Shown: positions 1 to 13,413, numbered from the stretch's first letter. The stretch: DNA of 64,000 bases from Iris pallida (GCA_029216955.1 JANAVB010029819.1:37780488-37844487); one strand, 5' to 3'. The notes: generated by a model not told the origin, from the letters alone. Numbers and translations: made by a program.

Positions 1-657
1 GTTTCCGTTAACAATGTTATCTTGGCGTACGGCTGATAAGGATAAACTAGAAATGGTCTGGGCGTCGTTAAGGTAACTTTCCCGTCTCTTTATCTGTATT
101 TTCATGGATTACTATCTTTATTTTTAGTATTATCCTACTTGATAGTGAACCCCCTATTGTCTGTCTTGCTAAACCTATAGACACATTGGCATTGACTTTG
201 TAGTCAGTAACACTCAAGGTCTGTATTGTAAGCTATAGATCATAGCACTATAATTCACCATCAAGAGTAAAAACAATCGATTGAACAGCTGTGCCTAGAA
301 GTGTGATTGAAAATGTTTTTAAGTGCAATATTTTGTTTATATTCTATTATGTTGGAATGAAGATGTTGAAGTGGTTACTTGTTTTTGGTTTGGGATGATT
401 CAACTAATTTATATCTTGCTGTTCTTGTGGTTGTTTGGAAGTATAACCTCGGATATCATGTTTGAATGCTTTCCATCACCTGTTGTTTCACATATATTTG
501 CTATCGATAATGGCTACTTATATTGATAACTTAGATATCATGTTTTTTTAAGGAAACACAAATGCCCCGATGCTTTAAAGCTATTTGCTTTAAGAAATGG
601 GAATTTCCTGGAAGGCCTTCAAGCATCGAGTGAAAAAGACTTCTATACAAAGTTTGA

Positions 658-1631
658 GACCGATAAGAGCGCCTAGCAAATGTGCCGCCCCGGGTGGAGC
701 CCAGTCAATGGCCAACTCTAGTGGCATATTGGGGCTTGGGTAACACACAGGTATAAATCGACTAACAAATAACTTACATCCATATTCATGCTAGTGGCAA
801 ACCCTTTATTTCAATTTACTAAATAATGTCCAAATGTTTTTTAGAAAGTTTCGGAGAAGAACCAAGTTAATCGCGGAAAACTTTGTGCTCTCCCTAGAAC
901 TGGTAGAAGATCCTTTCCAGAAATAAAGAGAAAGGTTAGTATTGTGTTTTTTTGGTAAGATAATTGTCATATATTTTCAGTTTATAATGTATAAGTTTTT
1001 TCTTACTTTGGAACATGCATACACATCAGAGGCGGTTAGAAAACAAGCCTGTTGACCTTGTCAACATGTGGAGAGCCACTAGAGGAAAAGATGGCAGTTT
1101 AATGAAGAAGACGGGGCTGCTGGAACAGAGGTATATAAAATTCATATTTGTAATGAGTTTTTTTTAACAAAATGTCTATTGCAAATTAGAGAAATTTAAC
1201 ACAAACCTCCTTGCATGCTATAGAAAATGTTGGAAAGGGAATTGAAGAGCTACCAGCTGAAGAACGAGATAACGAGGAGCAATTGAATAATGTTTACAGG
1301 GAAGTGATCGGACAAGATGGGCATGGCCGAGTTTTAGGCCGAGGAGTAGGTGTAAGCGGTAAAGGATCAACATCCTTAGCATCATCAGGCTGAGATTCAA
1401 CAAGCAACAAATGCTGAGATTGTACAACTACGAAAGATGGTGAAAAGTTACGAGAATATGCGGAGAAGTTGGAGAAGGGACTGACGCTTAAGGAAGAGGT
1501 GAGGAGCAAGAGGCACGGCACAAGAAAGAGCTTGAGGCGGTCAAAGTGAGCTTAGGACTGAGCTCAAAGATGAAGTGTGGCCATGTTCCTGAAATGCTCA
1601 ACTACTTTCTCAACAATCCAGAATCGTCCAG
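658..1631 (+). pseudogene. TNPA-like CACTA gene (Transposase_24 / Ptta-En-Spm family), decayed
   Basis: Four exon-like blocks resemble the plant Transposase_24 domain. Block 1 ends at 750 with CAG|GTATAA and encodes RLANVPPRVEPSQW. Block 2 (845-934) encodes KVSEKNQVNRGKL and ends AAG|GTTAGT. Block 3 (1030-1130) encodes VDLVNMWRATRGKDGS. Block 4 (1224-1631) encodes a helical stretch and then the family signature GQDGHGRVLGRG near 1311-1345. Breaks: a stop in block 1 near 664, a stop at 1391 after which the likely coiled-coil tail continues in another frame, and no intact start. In this family the protein binds subterminal repeats and assists the main transposase. The family call rests on remembered consensus motifs. 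Confidence 0.7.
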
Positions 1632-3591
1632 GTAATTTGCCAACTATCAACTTATTACATTGGTTTTTTTCTGTGATCTTATGTTTGTGTTTCTTTCGTG
1701 GCTGCAATTTATGTTTGGTTCTCCATTTCCTTTCTTTCAAGTTAAAATTTGTATTTATTACATGGTTTCTTTTCTGGACTGATCTTTTTCGACTGAATTT
1801 TGCATAGTCTGAATTTTTCATAATCTCGGTATCAGTATCGGAACTGAATTTTAGCTTCTGTTTTCACTGTGTCCTTTTCCCTGGAAACTCCGAAACCAGT
1901 GATATTTTTTACATATTGCCAAGTTATTTTTTACATTGAATTTTAGAGTATGTTAGATGGGTATCCATTGTTTTGTTTTAAGTTCAAATTATTGGACTAA
2001 ATGTTCAGTCTCAGATTTACACTATACAGTTATATTCAGTCTCTAAATGTCCATATCACCTACATATATCAGTCCATTATTTTGTTCAGGTCATTATAAA
2101 CAGTCCTTCTGAACTAAGGAGTTCAGTTCCCTGTTTTGATATTCCGATCTGTACCTTCATTTCAGACAATTGAAACTTCAAGTTCAGTCATTGAACTTTA
2201 TTTTGGAGAATGAACTTCAAGTTCAGAACATTGAACCTGTGTGTGGGATGTCTTGGTATCCTAACCCCAGGTTAGCTTGCATCTGTCCACCTTGATCTCG
2301 TCCACTGCAAATTCATGTAGGTTCACTGCATTTCCTGGGTTCAATCACACTATAATACAGTAATTTAGGTGCTGCTGTAACTTTATTTAAGGGTAATGGT
2401 ACGGTAATTGGTTTTACTGATATTCGACAAGTATCAGAGGATTGACGTCATATGATATTCGACAAGTATCAGAGGATACTCGGTACGGTAATTGGTTTTA
2501 CTGATAACCGAGTATTGGGTGGACATTGGGAAATCAAATCGGACCCTTCATTATCCTGATGTTGGATCAGACTCTGCTCGGCACACGTCAGGTTAATACT
2601 GATGTGTATCTTCCTCAAGGTACCTTATGAACTCGGTCATAGTTGGTATATTCTCAAAATTCTTGATATAATAGGATCAACCCTGTTCTAGATCGTTGTA
2701 TTGGATACACTGAGTTATCCGTTTGATCAGATAACTGAACGAAAGCAATTAAGCTTTCGAAACACCTAACAACCACTCTTAGGCATTAGAACTTGTGTTG
2801 TTCGAGCCAACCTCATATTAAGATTCATATTGATACCAAGTAGGTGATGTTTTTATTTTACCATTTTTTCGAATACATCAACAGTCAGTATCTTATTAAA
2901 TTATTGAAGCGCGACTGAACATGGTATCCGACCCTACCCTTATACATATATTACATGCACTTGATTACAGCTACCCCTAGTTGTAATTGGCCAATCAGTG
3001 AAGGCCATGGGTAGTACTGAGAGATGTCGTCCTAAGGCAAAACCCTGGTTGGGAAGTCATTTATCCTTCTGAGGAAGAGACATCCTTAATGGCTTGCTCT
3101 CGAAACCACCTTGTGGTGTCAGTCTATTGATTTTAACTTTTACTGGTTTTTTCCAGCTTGTTACTGTAATTCTTGCTAGAATAATTGTACTTCCCATTTA
3201 AAATGTTTCCCAATTTTTCCCGTCTTCACTTAAACTTCCTTTTTCACTTGAAGCTTCCTTTGTCACTTGAAGCTTTTTCTGTACATTATTTTTTTCCAAC
3301 TTTTTTGTACGCAGGTACGAACAGTTTGGAAGAACGGTTAGTAGGTTTGTACAATTTGTTTAAACCTTCACAAACTAATGTGGTCTAGTCTGTACAATTT
3401 GGAAGAACTTGTCTTTCTTTTCTGGTTGTTCATGTATAGTTAGCAGGTTGCTAATTAATATATTGGCATATCTTCATTTGCAGGACCTTCAAAAGCATTC
3501 TGGATATGCTAAAATGATGGGCGACGATCTTGTGATGATAAAAAGTTTGGGTTAATTTTTGGGTTCATGTTGGATAATACTAAAAATATGG
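1632..3591. other. Non-coding interior of the CACTA element
   Basis: No coding signal was recognised. There is a small local duplication: a 25-bp block starting GGTACGGTAATTGG occurs at 2398 and 2482, and GATATTCGACAAGTATCAG occurs at 2419 and 2454. Confidence 0.5.
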
Positions 3592-3830
3592 TGTAATGGT
3601 GGAGACAATGGGTTCATTTTGTAACTGAATTGTGGGTGATTTTTAGTGTTTTGGATTTATTTTGGAAAAGGTGGTTAAGGATGCTTAATGGGTTCAGCAT
3701 TTTGTATGTAATGGTGGAGACAATGGGTTCATTTTGTAACTGCTGCTGTGGGTGATGTAGTATTTTGGATGTATTTTGGAAATGGTGGTTAAGGATGCTT
3801 AATGTTTTGGATGTATTTTGGAAATGGTTG
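3592..3830. repeat. Tandem duplication, period about 115 bp
   Basis: The block starting TGTAATGGTGGAGACAATGG occurs at 3592 and 3707. Both copies continue with GGTTCATTTTGTAACTG and end with a shared TTGGATGTATTTTGGAAA-type segment, which is partly repeated a third time near 3803. Confidence 0.8.
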
Positions 3831-4019
3831 TTTATCAATTGAACATATATAGTTATATATGAATTTTGTTGTCTTCTACTTAATGGTAAAGAATGCTTGA
3901 TGTTGTTAAGTTTTTTGGTATTGGAGCTTTGATGCCTGGAGATACATCTGAGGACAAGCTTGACAACGTCCATGATTATATGAATTTATGTGTATTTAAA
4001 TTGTATGTTTTATAGCTGA

Positions 4020-4394
4020 AAAATACAGACATTAATTTCATAAGTGTTACTTTTGGGACAGTTATGTAATTGTCCTAGATAAAAACGACATTCTTTTGTA
4101 ACGCTGGCAAATTAGTTTAGGACGGGTGTTACTCGTCACAAACTCTTTTATTTTGGGACGGTTTTGTAAACCGTCGTAAAGATGTAAGAATTCAAACTCT
4201 TTTGGTATGGTTACATTTTTCGACCCTAAAACCAAATTAGGACGGCATTTTTGGTCCTAAAACTTTTTGCCACGCCACCCTAATAGCACTGTCACTTACC
4301 GTCCTAAAATTCGTCCCAAATCACAATTTAGGACTGATTTGGGTCTTTTTAAGACGGATTTTTGGGGTCCCAAAAAATCACTTTTTTTTTAGTG
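4020..4394 (+). repeat. CACTA subterminal repeats and right terminus
   Basis: Copies of GGACGG and its complement CCGTC occur in both orientations about every 30-60 bp, as in TTTTGTAAACCGTCGTAAA. The zone ends in a short terminal inverted sequence, CACTAAAAAAAAAGTG when read from the right. In this superfamily such arrays are binding sites for the TNPA-type protein. Confidence 0.75.
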
Positions 4395-6624
4395 AAACCT
4401 TCCCTCAATCATTCCCATTCTCCAAGGGAATGGTGCTACCAAGGATTGGAAGAGGAGTACAAGGAGGAGTGTCCACTTTGAGGGATCTTCGTATCGGAGC
4501 CGTGTCCTAAAAAATTTTATTGGGATTCCACTTCCAATAGGTAAAACCCATCCTCTAAATCGATTTTCTTTGCATATAAATTAGTTTTGAATCCGTAGGA
4601 TCCATCCTCATGCATGTGTCCCATTTAGATTCAAATTTAAGGCCATTTAGAGCTCTCTTGAGGATTTTTGATATGTGTCTTGTGTCCTACTTGATAGATC
4701 CCAAATTAGGACACCCCATGTGTATGTATGTATGATAATAGTTTAAATAGATATTTAAATTCAGTTTTAGAATGGTTAGAGAGTGGATTGATCTTAGTTA
4801 GGATGGTTAGAATGAGTTTCATTTGGATACCTATGTTTGTATCCAAGTATCTTGGCCTATATGTGTTCTTTTGTCCAAAACAACTCAAATTCGTCATAAT
4901 ATTCATCCACGTTTTTATTAACCAAAGCAACTTAGAAATGTCATAACTTTTAGCTTAGAATTCCGATTTATCTCCCATTTTTTTAAAAGAACCGTATCGA
5001 AGTTAGATTTCCAAATATATATTTTAATAAGCCAAATTCTTTTTGTAACTTTCTGTAGAATTATTTGAGTGTCAGCTGTACGAAAGACGAACGTGTTATG
5101 GTATTTTTGCGATTTTGGGAACTTTCGGACACGAAAATACGATCCGTTTGAAGTTTCGAAAAGCTAACACGAAGGGATACAATATACTTTAATCCTAGAA
5201 TTTAGTAGAGGCCCAATTGGTACAGTATTAGTTTTAAGTAGAAGAGTGACTATACGATATATACATTTTGTGTAACCTATGAGCCTATGTAGTATGGACA
5301 TTAAATGAATATAGAGTATGTAATACATGATATGTTAGATGAATGAAATGATATATATATGATATATATCCTCTTTACATTAATGCATATATATGGTTGA
5401 ATGCAAGCATGTAGGAATGCAATTAATATAATGTATGTAAGCAATGCATAAATGCATGAATGAAAGAATGATATACAATGTATGCATGTAAGTATATAAT
5501 GAATGCTAGATATGAATGCAAGGTATACATGTAATGATAGATATGAATGCATAATATATAAATAATATAATGTAATATATAATGATAGCATGTACGGTAA
5601 TATAGATTATATGATGCAAGCATGTATATGTCCACTGTTTTCCCTTTTTCTTACATTTTCCTTTCCTTTCCTTTCCATTTCAGTTTTTTTCCCCCATTTT
5701 CCCTCTTCTATTTTTATATGTTGTATAAAATATATATAATGTATAGATGCATGTAAGTATGTAATATGCATGAATGACATGTATGTAATAAAAATAAGTA
5801 TATATATGCAACTTAATGATATGTGAATGGATATAATGTCACTAAAATATGCATGCATATGGGATATGAATGAATGTATAAATGCATGAATGAATGTCAT
5901 ATACGAATGAATGAATCAATCAAAGGTATAAGTAAAATATAATGCATTGTAATGAATATTAACATATATAATGTATAAAAGTATGTATGTAAATGTGCAT
6001 GAATGTATATATCTATGTAATTATATAAATATGTATGATGTAACATATGCCTATATATATAAATATGTATGTAATATGGATATGCATGTATGTATGAAGG
6101 TATATATTTATATATATTATCTATTTTATATTATGCATTGTTGTGGTTCACATTGTCTTGTGATTGTGTGAGTGCTAGCCTAGGCTTGGTTAGGCTTAAT
6201 AAGACTTGTTAGACTTATTTGGGCTAGGACTTGACCTAGTTGACCTAATTTGACTAGTGTGGTTGACTATACATTCTCTGATTATCGGACAGTACATTTA
6301 CTACAGCTATTCAGATACCATGCGAGTACATTCTCTGATTATTTCATAACTTGCTTAGAATTATATTCCTGCTCTAGTTTACCTTATTTGATGCTGTCAC
6401 GATATTATCACGGATTGGTAGTATATGGATCTTTTCATGCGATATTATCCCCCTCGGGAGCATCGGATACATCATGTCATGTGTTTCATGTACATCATGT
6501 ATTCCTCGCTCTCATGTTATTCATGTTTCTCATTGCTTCATGCTCGTTGATGCATGCTCATGTACTCTCATGTGCTCTCATGATCGGTCATGTTTCTCAT
6601 GTATCTCATGTATAACCTATACTT

Positions 6625-6764
6625 CATGTGCACTCATTTATGAGCCCTTATGTGAATTTCATGTGCACCCATTTATGGGCCTTCACGTGAATTTTATGTG
6701 CACTCATTTATGAGCTCTCATATATACTTTACGTGCACCCATTTATGGGCATTTATGTGAAAAT
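6625..6764. repeat. Four 35-bp tandem units upstream of the F promoter
   Basis: Units start at 6625, 6660, 6695 and 6730 with CATGTGCAC or a close variant. Each holds a 12-nt inverted repeat that alternates between CTCATTTATGAG and CCCATTTATGGG, so both arms change together. The array ends 57 bp before a TATA box. Confidence 0.85.
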
Positions 6765-6820
6765 CATGTACGTAACATAACTTGTCTGGATCCTTGTGTA
6801 TTGATTGGGGTATGGGGGAG

Positions 6821-6829
6821 TATAAATAG
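6821..6829 (+). promoter_or_regulatory. TATA box of the F 5' LTR
   Basis: TATAAATAG in a mixed-composition stretch following the 35-bp array. The same motif at the same relative place occurs in the 3' LTR (13405). A 63-codon reading frame starts 31 nt downstream (6860) and is open in both LTRs, but its differences are mostly amino-acid-changing, so I do not call it a gene. Confidence 0.6.
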
Positions 6830-7093
6830 TCATGTGAACAATTCCAAAGTAGTATAGCCATGTACGCCTCTTTAGTATATTCATGTGCAAATCCAGCCGT
6901 TCATATGTCGACTTTGTACTCTAAATCACTAGTCACTGGTAGCTCTCTACTTATAGTAGATATTTCTATTACAGTTCTCTCCCCCTGTTTACATCATGTA
7001 CATTCTTTCAGTTTCACGTATTGTACTCTCTTGTATGTTTATATTTTCTAACCTGTTATGATCTGCGTGAGATGTATTGTGCTCGCTCCCGTC

Positions 7094-7213
7094 CTGACTG
7101 GACCTGTTAAAAATTTTACAGAGGATGATGAGGAACCCTGCACCCCTTACCTTGGAGCTTGCCTAGATGACACTCGCGACCTGGACCCCTGGGGATGTTC
7201 AAGCAGCTGCTGA
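7094..7213 (+). other. Intron-3'-end-like motif and short acidic reading frame in the F 5' LTR
   Basis: A branch-point-like CTGAC (7094-7098) lies 22 nt before TTTTACAG (AG at 7120-7121). It is followed by a short frame, 7124-7213, that begins DDEEPCTPYLG and ends in TGA. The frame is kept in the 3' LTR (13708-13797) despite several changes. The same CTGAC-AG layout occurs in the LTRs of B, C and D. Splicing is inferred only. Confidence 0.4.
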
Positions 7214-7489
7214 GGACAATACCTTGCACAGTGTAGATAGCTTAGACTGTTCTTCTTTTCATGTTAGTTGTTGTCCTTGATTTTAGAGTTGTATATTTTA
7301 GAGATGTTGAGACTTATGTTATTTCATATTTGTTGTACCTCAGTTGAAGATTTTTCTATCTTTTCTATCGTGCTATATTCTACCTTTAGACGTGATTGAG
7401 ACTGTATTCTGCTATGTCACCTCCATTCGGAGTGTATATAATATACAGGTACCTTATACATTGTTAGATTATTGACCTAGGACAGCGTT

Positions 7490-7512
7490 CTACCGCCGAC
7501 ACTGCGGCGTAG
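7490..7512 (+). other. Hairpin near the end of the F 5' LTR
   Basis: CTAC and GCCG pair with CGGC and GTAG around loop ACACTG, with one bulged C. It lies about 50 nt before the LTR end and recurs in both F LTRs and in C and D. B has a different sequence with the same pairing. Confidence 0.6.
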
Positions 7513-7572
7513 GCTGGGCGTTGTTACGTACTCGTACCCTCACTGTGGGTGCGGGTCGTGACACTTTTTTAG

Positions 7573-7587
7573 TGGTGGCCCATGCAG
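7573..7587 (+). promoter_or_regulatory. Primer-binding-site candidate of F
   Basis: TGGTGGCCCATGCAG begins 9 nt after the 5' LTR end. B (29710) and D (40085) have the same 15-mer 9 and 8 nt after their own, different, LTRs. It starts with the TGG expected to pair with a tRNA CCA end, but it is not the initiator-Met site (TGGTATCAGAGC). I could not match it to a plant tRNA from memory. Confidence 0.5.
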
Positions 7588-9155
7588 ATCGAGTTTATGT
7601 AGTGTTATTCAAACTAGAGTATCACTACAGCCTGCAGTAGGATTAGGATATTTTTGAAGGTACTCAATCACAGTTAGGATTCCTTGAGAGATTCCTGGGA
7701 CGACCCTTGAGAATCTTATTTAAACTTCAATTTGAAATCATTTCCCTTGTTTGTTGCTCTCACTCCTTGATTATTCAATTTGATTTTGTTGGATCATTGT
7801 TGATTTTGATTTTCCTATCGAGTTGAATTTTATGGCCTGAGTTACGATACTTTCTGATAACATATGTTGACGGAAATACAGGGATGGTAAAACGTCTACT
7901 TGATTATGGAACATGTAGTTTATCGCAGCCATATTAGCTGGCGTGGCAGAAACATAGGGACCTTACTTCGGATGTACGTATCTTGATTATGAGATTTAGA
8001 ATTTCTCGCAGCTATACTAGTCGGCATAGCGAGATTTTTTGACGACATGATTGTAGAGGTGCATACCCCAGTTATGGAAGCTATCGTTTATCACAGCCTT
8101 GCTTACTGGCATGGTGAGGACTCTGAGTAACATAATTTTGGACAAACGCATATGATTATCAGATTGTATCTTAAGAAGGTTTTTAAACATATCATCTCTA
8201 TCGCACCATTCTGTTGTTATAAATTGTATTCCATCATCAAATAACTTAGGAACAGGAGTATGAGTAGGAGTAGCTTAGCTGTTATTATAAATCTAGTGTA
8301 ACTTCTTGCTATAAATTTTTTTTCCTAATACAATGAATCGATAATTTTGCTAGACCTTAACTTGGATTTGATATTATAGCTCTGGTTTCAAAATGGTTCC
8401 TTCTTTTAAACAGATAAGCAGAACAGATTTTATCATTATTTCCGTCTTGCCATTATTTCTTGTATTACCTTAAAATATATATATATAGTGGACACAGATA
8501 CTTGCCTGACACGTATGCATGCTACACTTGATTACCAACCTATCTAAATGCATATTAATATGTTTGATGTTAATTTCTCAAAATTCTAATATTTCTAATA
8601 TAGTACAATATCAGTGACTAGTTCTCTGTTTTCCAGATTAAATTCGTAAATTAAATATAAATTTCATGTTATTAGTCATTGTTTACATCACTTCACATGT
8701 ATGTTATATACAGGGTTTCAAGTTTTAAAGAAATTGGTTGAGTTTTGTGTTTGAATTTGTCAAATCTGAGACTGTGTGCATATTAACCCTTTAAGCCTGA
8801 ATTCTAAGTGATTAGTCAATTTGCAGTTTTTTTAAATGTAATGTTTTGAGCCGTATACATTGTTGTATGTAGGGATATAATGTTAGGTTTCATACTCTTA
8901 AATGTTAGGTTGTTGTTGTGGTAAACGTTGGGTTGGTTTTGATGTTCAAATTTCTCTAAAATCCTGAAAACTAAATATATGTTAACATTTTTACATTGCT
9001 TTCAAATGTGTAGTTCAATTTCGGATTAATATGTAATGTTGAACTAAACTGAATGATTGAACCCTTCATTTCAAGTTTTAACCCATGTACACTTGACACT
9101 CTACACTAATGTTCACAACTGCCATGTAAACCTAACCCTTCATCTCCATGTTATG

Positions 9156-9264
<109 letters not shown>

Positions 9265-9305
9265 TATGCATACATGTTATAATGTATATAGATACATAAT
9301 TAAAT

Positions 9306-9367
<62 letters not shown>

Positions 9368-10001
9368 TTAGCCATGCATGTTACGAGTAAATAGCTTGTG
9401 CCTTGTAGACTGTTTAACCAATATACCATGAATAGTGTAACTTGATAGCTATTGTTTTGAGACCCAAATCCTCATATACACTTTCATGTATATTTCACAC
9501 ACAAGCCTACTATCTAACCATATGAACATGTCCACATACACCCATACACACACTAACCACATAACCATTACATAATGTTAGCTTTTTCCTCTCTAACACT
9601 CTCTCTTTCTATATATATTATATTGTGATTGGATTCAATGCTATTGACTTTCGTTCCTTAAACTTTTGGTTTTAATTTTTCTTAAATAGTACCCCTTTAT
9701 AGATGATTAGTAGTTATCTTATTTTATTTTTGATAATTACTAGTTTTCATATAGGATGGTAGACTGCCTTACAGCCATGATGATTGTTGTTTTTGTAACT
9801 TTTCTAGTTCAACACCCTTGATTGCTTGTATGTTTTGATACCCTGTGATTGTTTTGGTCTAGTGTGACTAGTATACCTAAATGAGACTTTCATTACCACC
9901 GTATGTCATGACCCTGTATGCCGTCCTTTTAAATTGTATGATTGATTAAGTTTTGAGACTTTGATTGTGGGGGTTTGACCTAGAAAGGGTAGGAACATTT
10001 T

Positions 10002-10037
10002 AATTTCGAGGACGAAATTTTCTAAGAAGGGCAGACT
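10002..10037 (+). promoter_or_regulatory. F inverted repeat and polypurine tract
   Basis: AATTTCGAGGACGAAATT, a perfect 7-bp inverted repeat around AGGA, is followed by AAGAAGGGCAGA directly before the 3' LTR. The same block precedes the 3' LTRs of B and D. Similar TTCGAGGACGAA sequences are, from memory, widespread before the 3' LTR of plant Ty3/gypsy elements. Confidence 0.75.
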
Positions 10038-13000
10038 TGTAACACCCACTTTTCTAAAATGAGTGTAATTTTGAACTTTTGTAAAAGTTTATTATTTAAT
10101 AATAGAATTTATGATTTATGGGAATTTTTAATTAATTTAATACTATTTAAAATTAGTGAATTATAATTTTGATGTGTTAGCTAGTGAACCCTAGAACTGT
10201 TGAGCCTAGAGACTAACCATGACCATGGGGACCTAACCATGTGATTAGAATGACTATTTACAACTTTTTAGGCTAAGAGTATTTTGGTCATTTTGTGACT
10301 TTTGAATTATTTAGGATTTTGATTAATTGGTGAATTTTATATTATTTTAATAATATTTAAATTGATGTATTATGATTTTGGTCATTTTTTATATTTTAAT
10401 ATTTTGGGAAAATTTTATATTTTTAATAATATTTTTATTGGATTTGTTTAGTCGGGTTTGAGTTTCGTCTCGTTTCGACTTGTATTGTGACCCGGGTAGC
10501 TTAAACTCTAGATGGAACCCAATATTAAGTTAAGCATGGCCCACAAAACCCAACATTTAAGTTAGTTAATTAAACTAATTTTTATCATGTTAGAATGGTT
10601 AAGTTAGAGACTCAAAACTAGATCATTTTGGCCCCAAATTTGAACCTAGTCTAGACTTAACCATATGAGACTAGAGAGGGGCAATTAGGACATTTTCCAT
10701 TAGCCCTAATGGACTCTTTATGGTAGCCACCTTTAGGGAAGAATGATTCATTTCATTCATTACAATCTTGCCTCTTTTATTTTCCTTTTGTTCTTCCCTA
10801 ATTTTAGAGAGCATTCCCATTGATTTGATCTCCAAATCAAATCATTCATTCACCAAACCTTCCCTCAATCATTCCCATTCTCCAAAGAAAGGGTTCTACC
10901 AAGGATTGGAAGAGGAGTGCAAGGAGGAGTGTCCACTTTGAGGGATCTTCGTATCGGAGCCGTGTCCTAAAGGATTTCATTGGGATTCCACTTCCAATAG
11001 GTAAAACCCATCCTCTAAATCGATTTTCTTTGCATATAAATTAGTTTTGAATCCGTAGGATCCATCCTCATGCATGTGTCCCATTTAGATTCAAATTTAA
11101 GGCCATTTGGAGCTCTCTTGAGGATTTTTGAAATGTGTCTTATGTCCTACTTGATAGATCCCAAATTAGGACACCCCATGTGTATGTATGTATGATAATA
11201 GTTTAAATAGATATTTAAATTCAGTTTTAGAATGGTTAGAGAGTGGATTGATCTTAGTTAGGATGGTTAGAATGAGTTTCATTTGGATACCTATGTTTGT
11301 ATCCAAGTATCTTGGCCTATATGTGTACTTTTGTCCAAAACAACTCAAATTCGTCATAATATTCATCCACGTTTTTATTAACCAAAGCAACTTAGAAATG
11401 TCATAACTTTTAGCTTAGAATTCTGATTTATCTCCCATTTTTTTTAAAAGAACCGTATCGAAGTTAGCTTTCCAAATATATATTTTAATGAGCCAAATTA
11501 TTTTTGTAACTTTCTGTAAAATTATTTGAGTGTCAGCTGTACGAAAGACGAACGTGTTTCGGTATTTTCGCGATTTCGGGAGCTTCCGGACACGAAAATG
11601 CGATCCGTTTGAAGTTTCGAAAAGCTAACACGAAGGGCGACAATATACTTTAATCTTAGAATTTAGTAGAGGCCCAATTGGTATAGTATTGGTTTTAAGT
11701 TGAAGAGTGACTATACGATATATGCATTTTGTGTAACCTATATGAGCCTATGTAGTATGGATATTAAATAAATATAGAGTATGTAATACATGATATGTTA
11801 GATGAATGAAATGATATATATATATATGATATATATCCTCTTTACATTAATGCATATATATGGTTGAATGCAAGCATGTAGGAATGCAATTAATATAATG
11901 TATGTAAGCAATGCATAAATGCATGAATGAAAGAATGATATACAATGTATGCATGTAAGTATATAATGAATGCTAGATATGAATGTAAGGTATACATGTA
12001 ATGATAGATATGAATGCATAATATATAAATAATATAATAAAATATATAATGATAGCATGTATGGTAATGTAGAATATATGATGCAAGCATGTATATGTCC
12101 ACTGTTTTCCCTTTTTCCTTACATTTTCCTTCCCTTCCCTTTCTATTTCAGTTTTTTCCCCGTTTTTTCTCTTCTATTTTTACTTGTTGTATACAATATA
12201 TATAATGTATAGATGCATGTAAGTATGTAATATGCATGAATGACATGTATGTAATAAAAATAAGTATATGTATGCAACTTAATGATATGTGAATGGATAT
12301 AATGCCTGAACTGTAATATGCATGCATATGGGATATGAATGAATGTATAAATGCATGAATGAATGTCATATATGAATGAATCAATCAATCAAAGGTATAA
12401 GTAAAATATAATGTATTGTAATGAATGTTAACATATATAATGTATAAAAGTATGTATGTAAATGTGCATGAATGTATATATCTATGTAATTATATAAATA
12501 TGCATGATCTAACATATGCCTATATATATAAATATGTATGTAATGTAGATATGCATGTATGTATGAAGGTATATATTTATATATATTATCTATTTTATAT
12601 TATGCATTGTTGTGGTTCACATTGTCTTGTGATTGTGTGAGTGCTAGCCTAGGCTTGGTTAGGCTTAGTGAGACTTGTTAGACTTGTTTGGGCTAGGACT
12701 TGACCTAGTTGACCTAATTTGACTAGTGTGGTTGACTAGAGTTGACCAAGTGTTGACCTTAGTCTAGTTTGACCTAGACAGCATGCAGATGCATTGTAGA
12801 TTACATTTATCATCCCATGTATACATCTTGACTTGTGTTGCTCTAACTAGGAGTCAGGTACCTCATATCGGATAGTTCATTTACTACAGCTATTCAGATA
12901 CCATGCGAGTACATTCTCCGATCATTTCATAACTTGCTTAGAATTATATTTCTGCTCTAGTTTACCTTATTTGATGTTGTCACGATATTATCATGGATTG

Positions 13001-13208
13001 GTACTATATGGATCTTTTCATGCGATGTTATCCCCCTTGGGAGCATCGGATACATCATGTCATGTGTTTCATGTACATCATATATTCCTCGCTCTCATGT
13101 TATTCATGTTCCTCATGTGCTTCATGCTCGTTCATGCATGCTCATGTACTCTCATATGCTCTCATGATCGGTCATGTTTCTTATGTATCTCATGTATAAC
13201 CTATACTT

Positions 13209-13348
13209 CATGTGCACTCATTTATGAGCCCTCATGTGAATTTCATGTGCACCCATTTATGGGCCTTCATATGAATTTCATGTGCACTCATTTATGAGCT
13301 CTCATGTATACTTCACGTGCACCCATTTATGTGCTTTCATGTGAAAAC
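13209..13348. repeat. Four 35-bp tandem units, F 3' LTR
   Basis: Units start at 13209, 13244, 13279 and 13314. They show the same alternating CTCAT/ATGAG and CCCAT/ATGGG arms as in the 5' LTR; the last unit has lost one pair. Confidence 0.85.
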
Positions 13349-13404
13349 TATATACGTAACATAACTTGTCTGGATCCTTGTGTATTGATTGGGGTATGGG
13401 AGAG

Positions 13405-13413
13405 TATAAATAG
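13405..13413 (+). promoter_or_regulatory. TATA box of the F 3' LTR
   Basis: TATAAATAG at the same relative position as in the 5' LTR. Confidence 0.55.

Larger units (their letters stand above)
1..4394 (+). mobile_element. CACTA (En/Spm) DNA transposon, right-hand part
   Basis: The right end reads TTTTTTTAGTG, the mirror image of a CACTA terminus, and is preceded by a subterminal zone rich in GGACGG/CCGTCC motifs. The interior carries a decayed Transposase_24-like gene. The left terminus lies outside the window. The first bases after the element (aaacc) continue the LTR sequence seen uninterrupted at 10855 in the partner LTR of element F, so the element sits inside F's 5' LTR. CACTA elements make 3-bp target duplications; aaa at 4395-4397 is the expected right copy, but the left copy cannot be seen. 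Confidence 0.85.
4395..7563 (+). repeat. F 5' LTR, right portion
   Basis: Corresponds to 10855-14147 of the 3' LTR. It lacks about 120 bp present at 12750-12870, with the break near 6268 after TTGACTA. It ends in GGGTCGTGACA. Positions 5330-6130 are low-complexity A/T/G-rich sequence (ATGAATGCATG-like) that produces long but meaningless reading frames on the minus strand. Confidence 0.85.

Noticed and set aside
5301..6170. Several 60-97 codon minus- and plus-strand frames (also 11798-12640)
   Set aside because: They come from low-complexity ATG/CAT-rich LTR sequence, overlap on both strands and show Tyr/Ile/His-only composition.
6860..7051. 63-codon frame downstream of the F TATA box, open in both LTRs
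   Set aside because: The two copies differ at about six amino acids with few silent changes; looks unconstrained.
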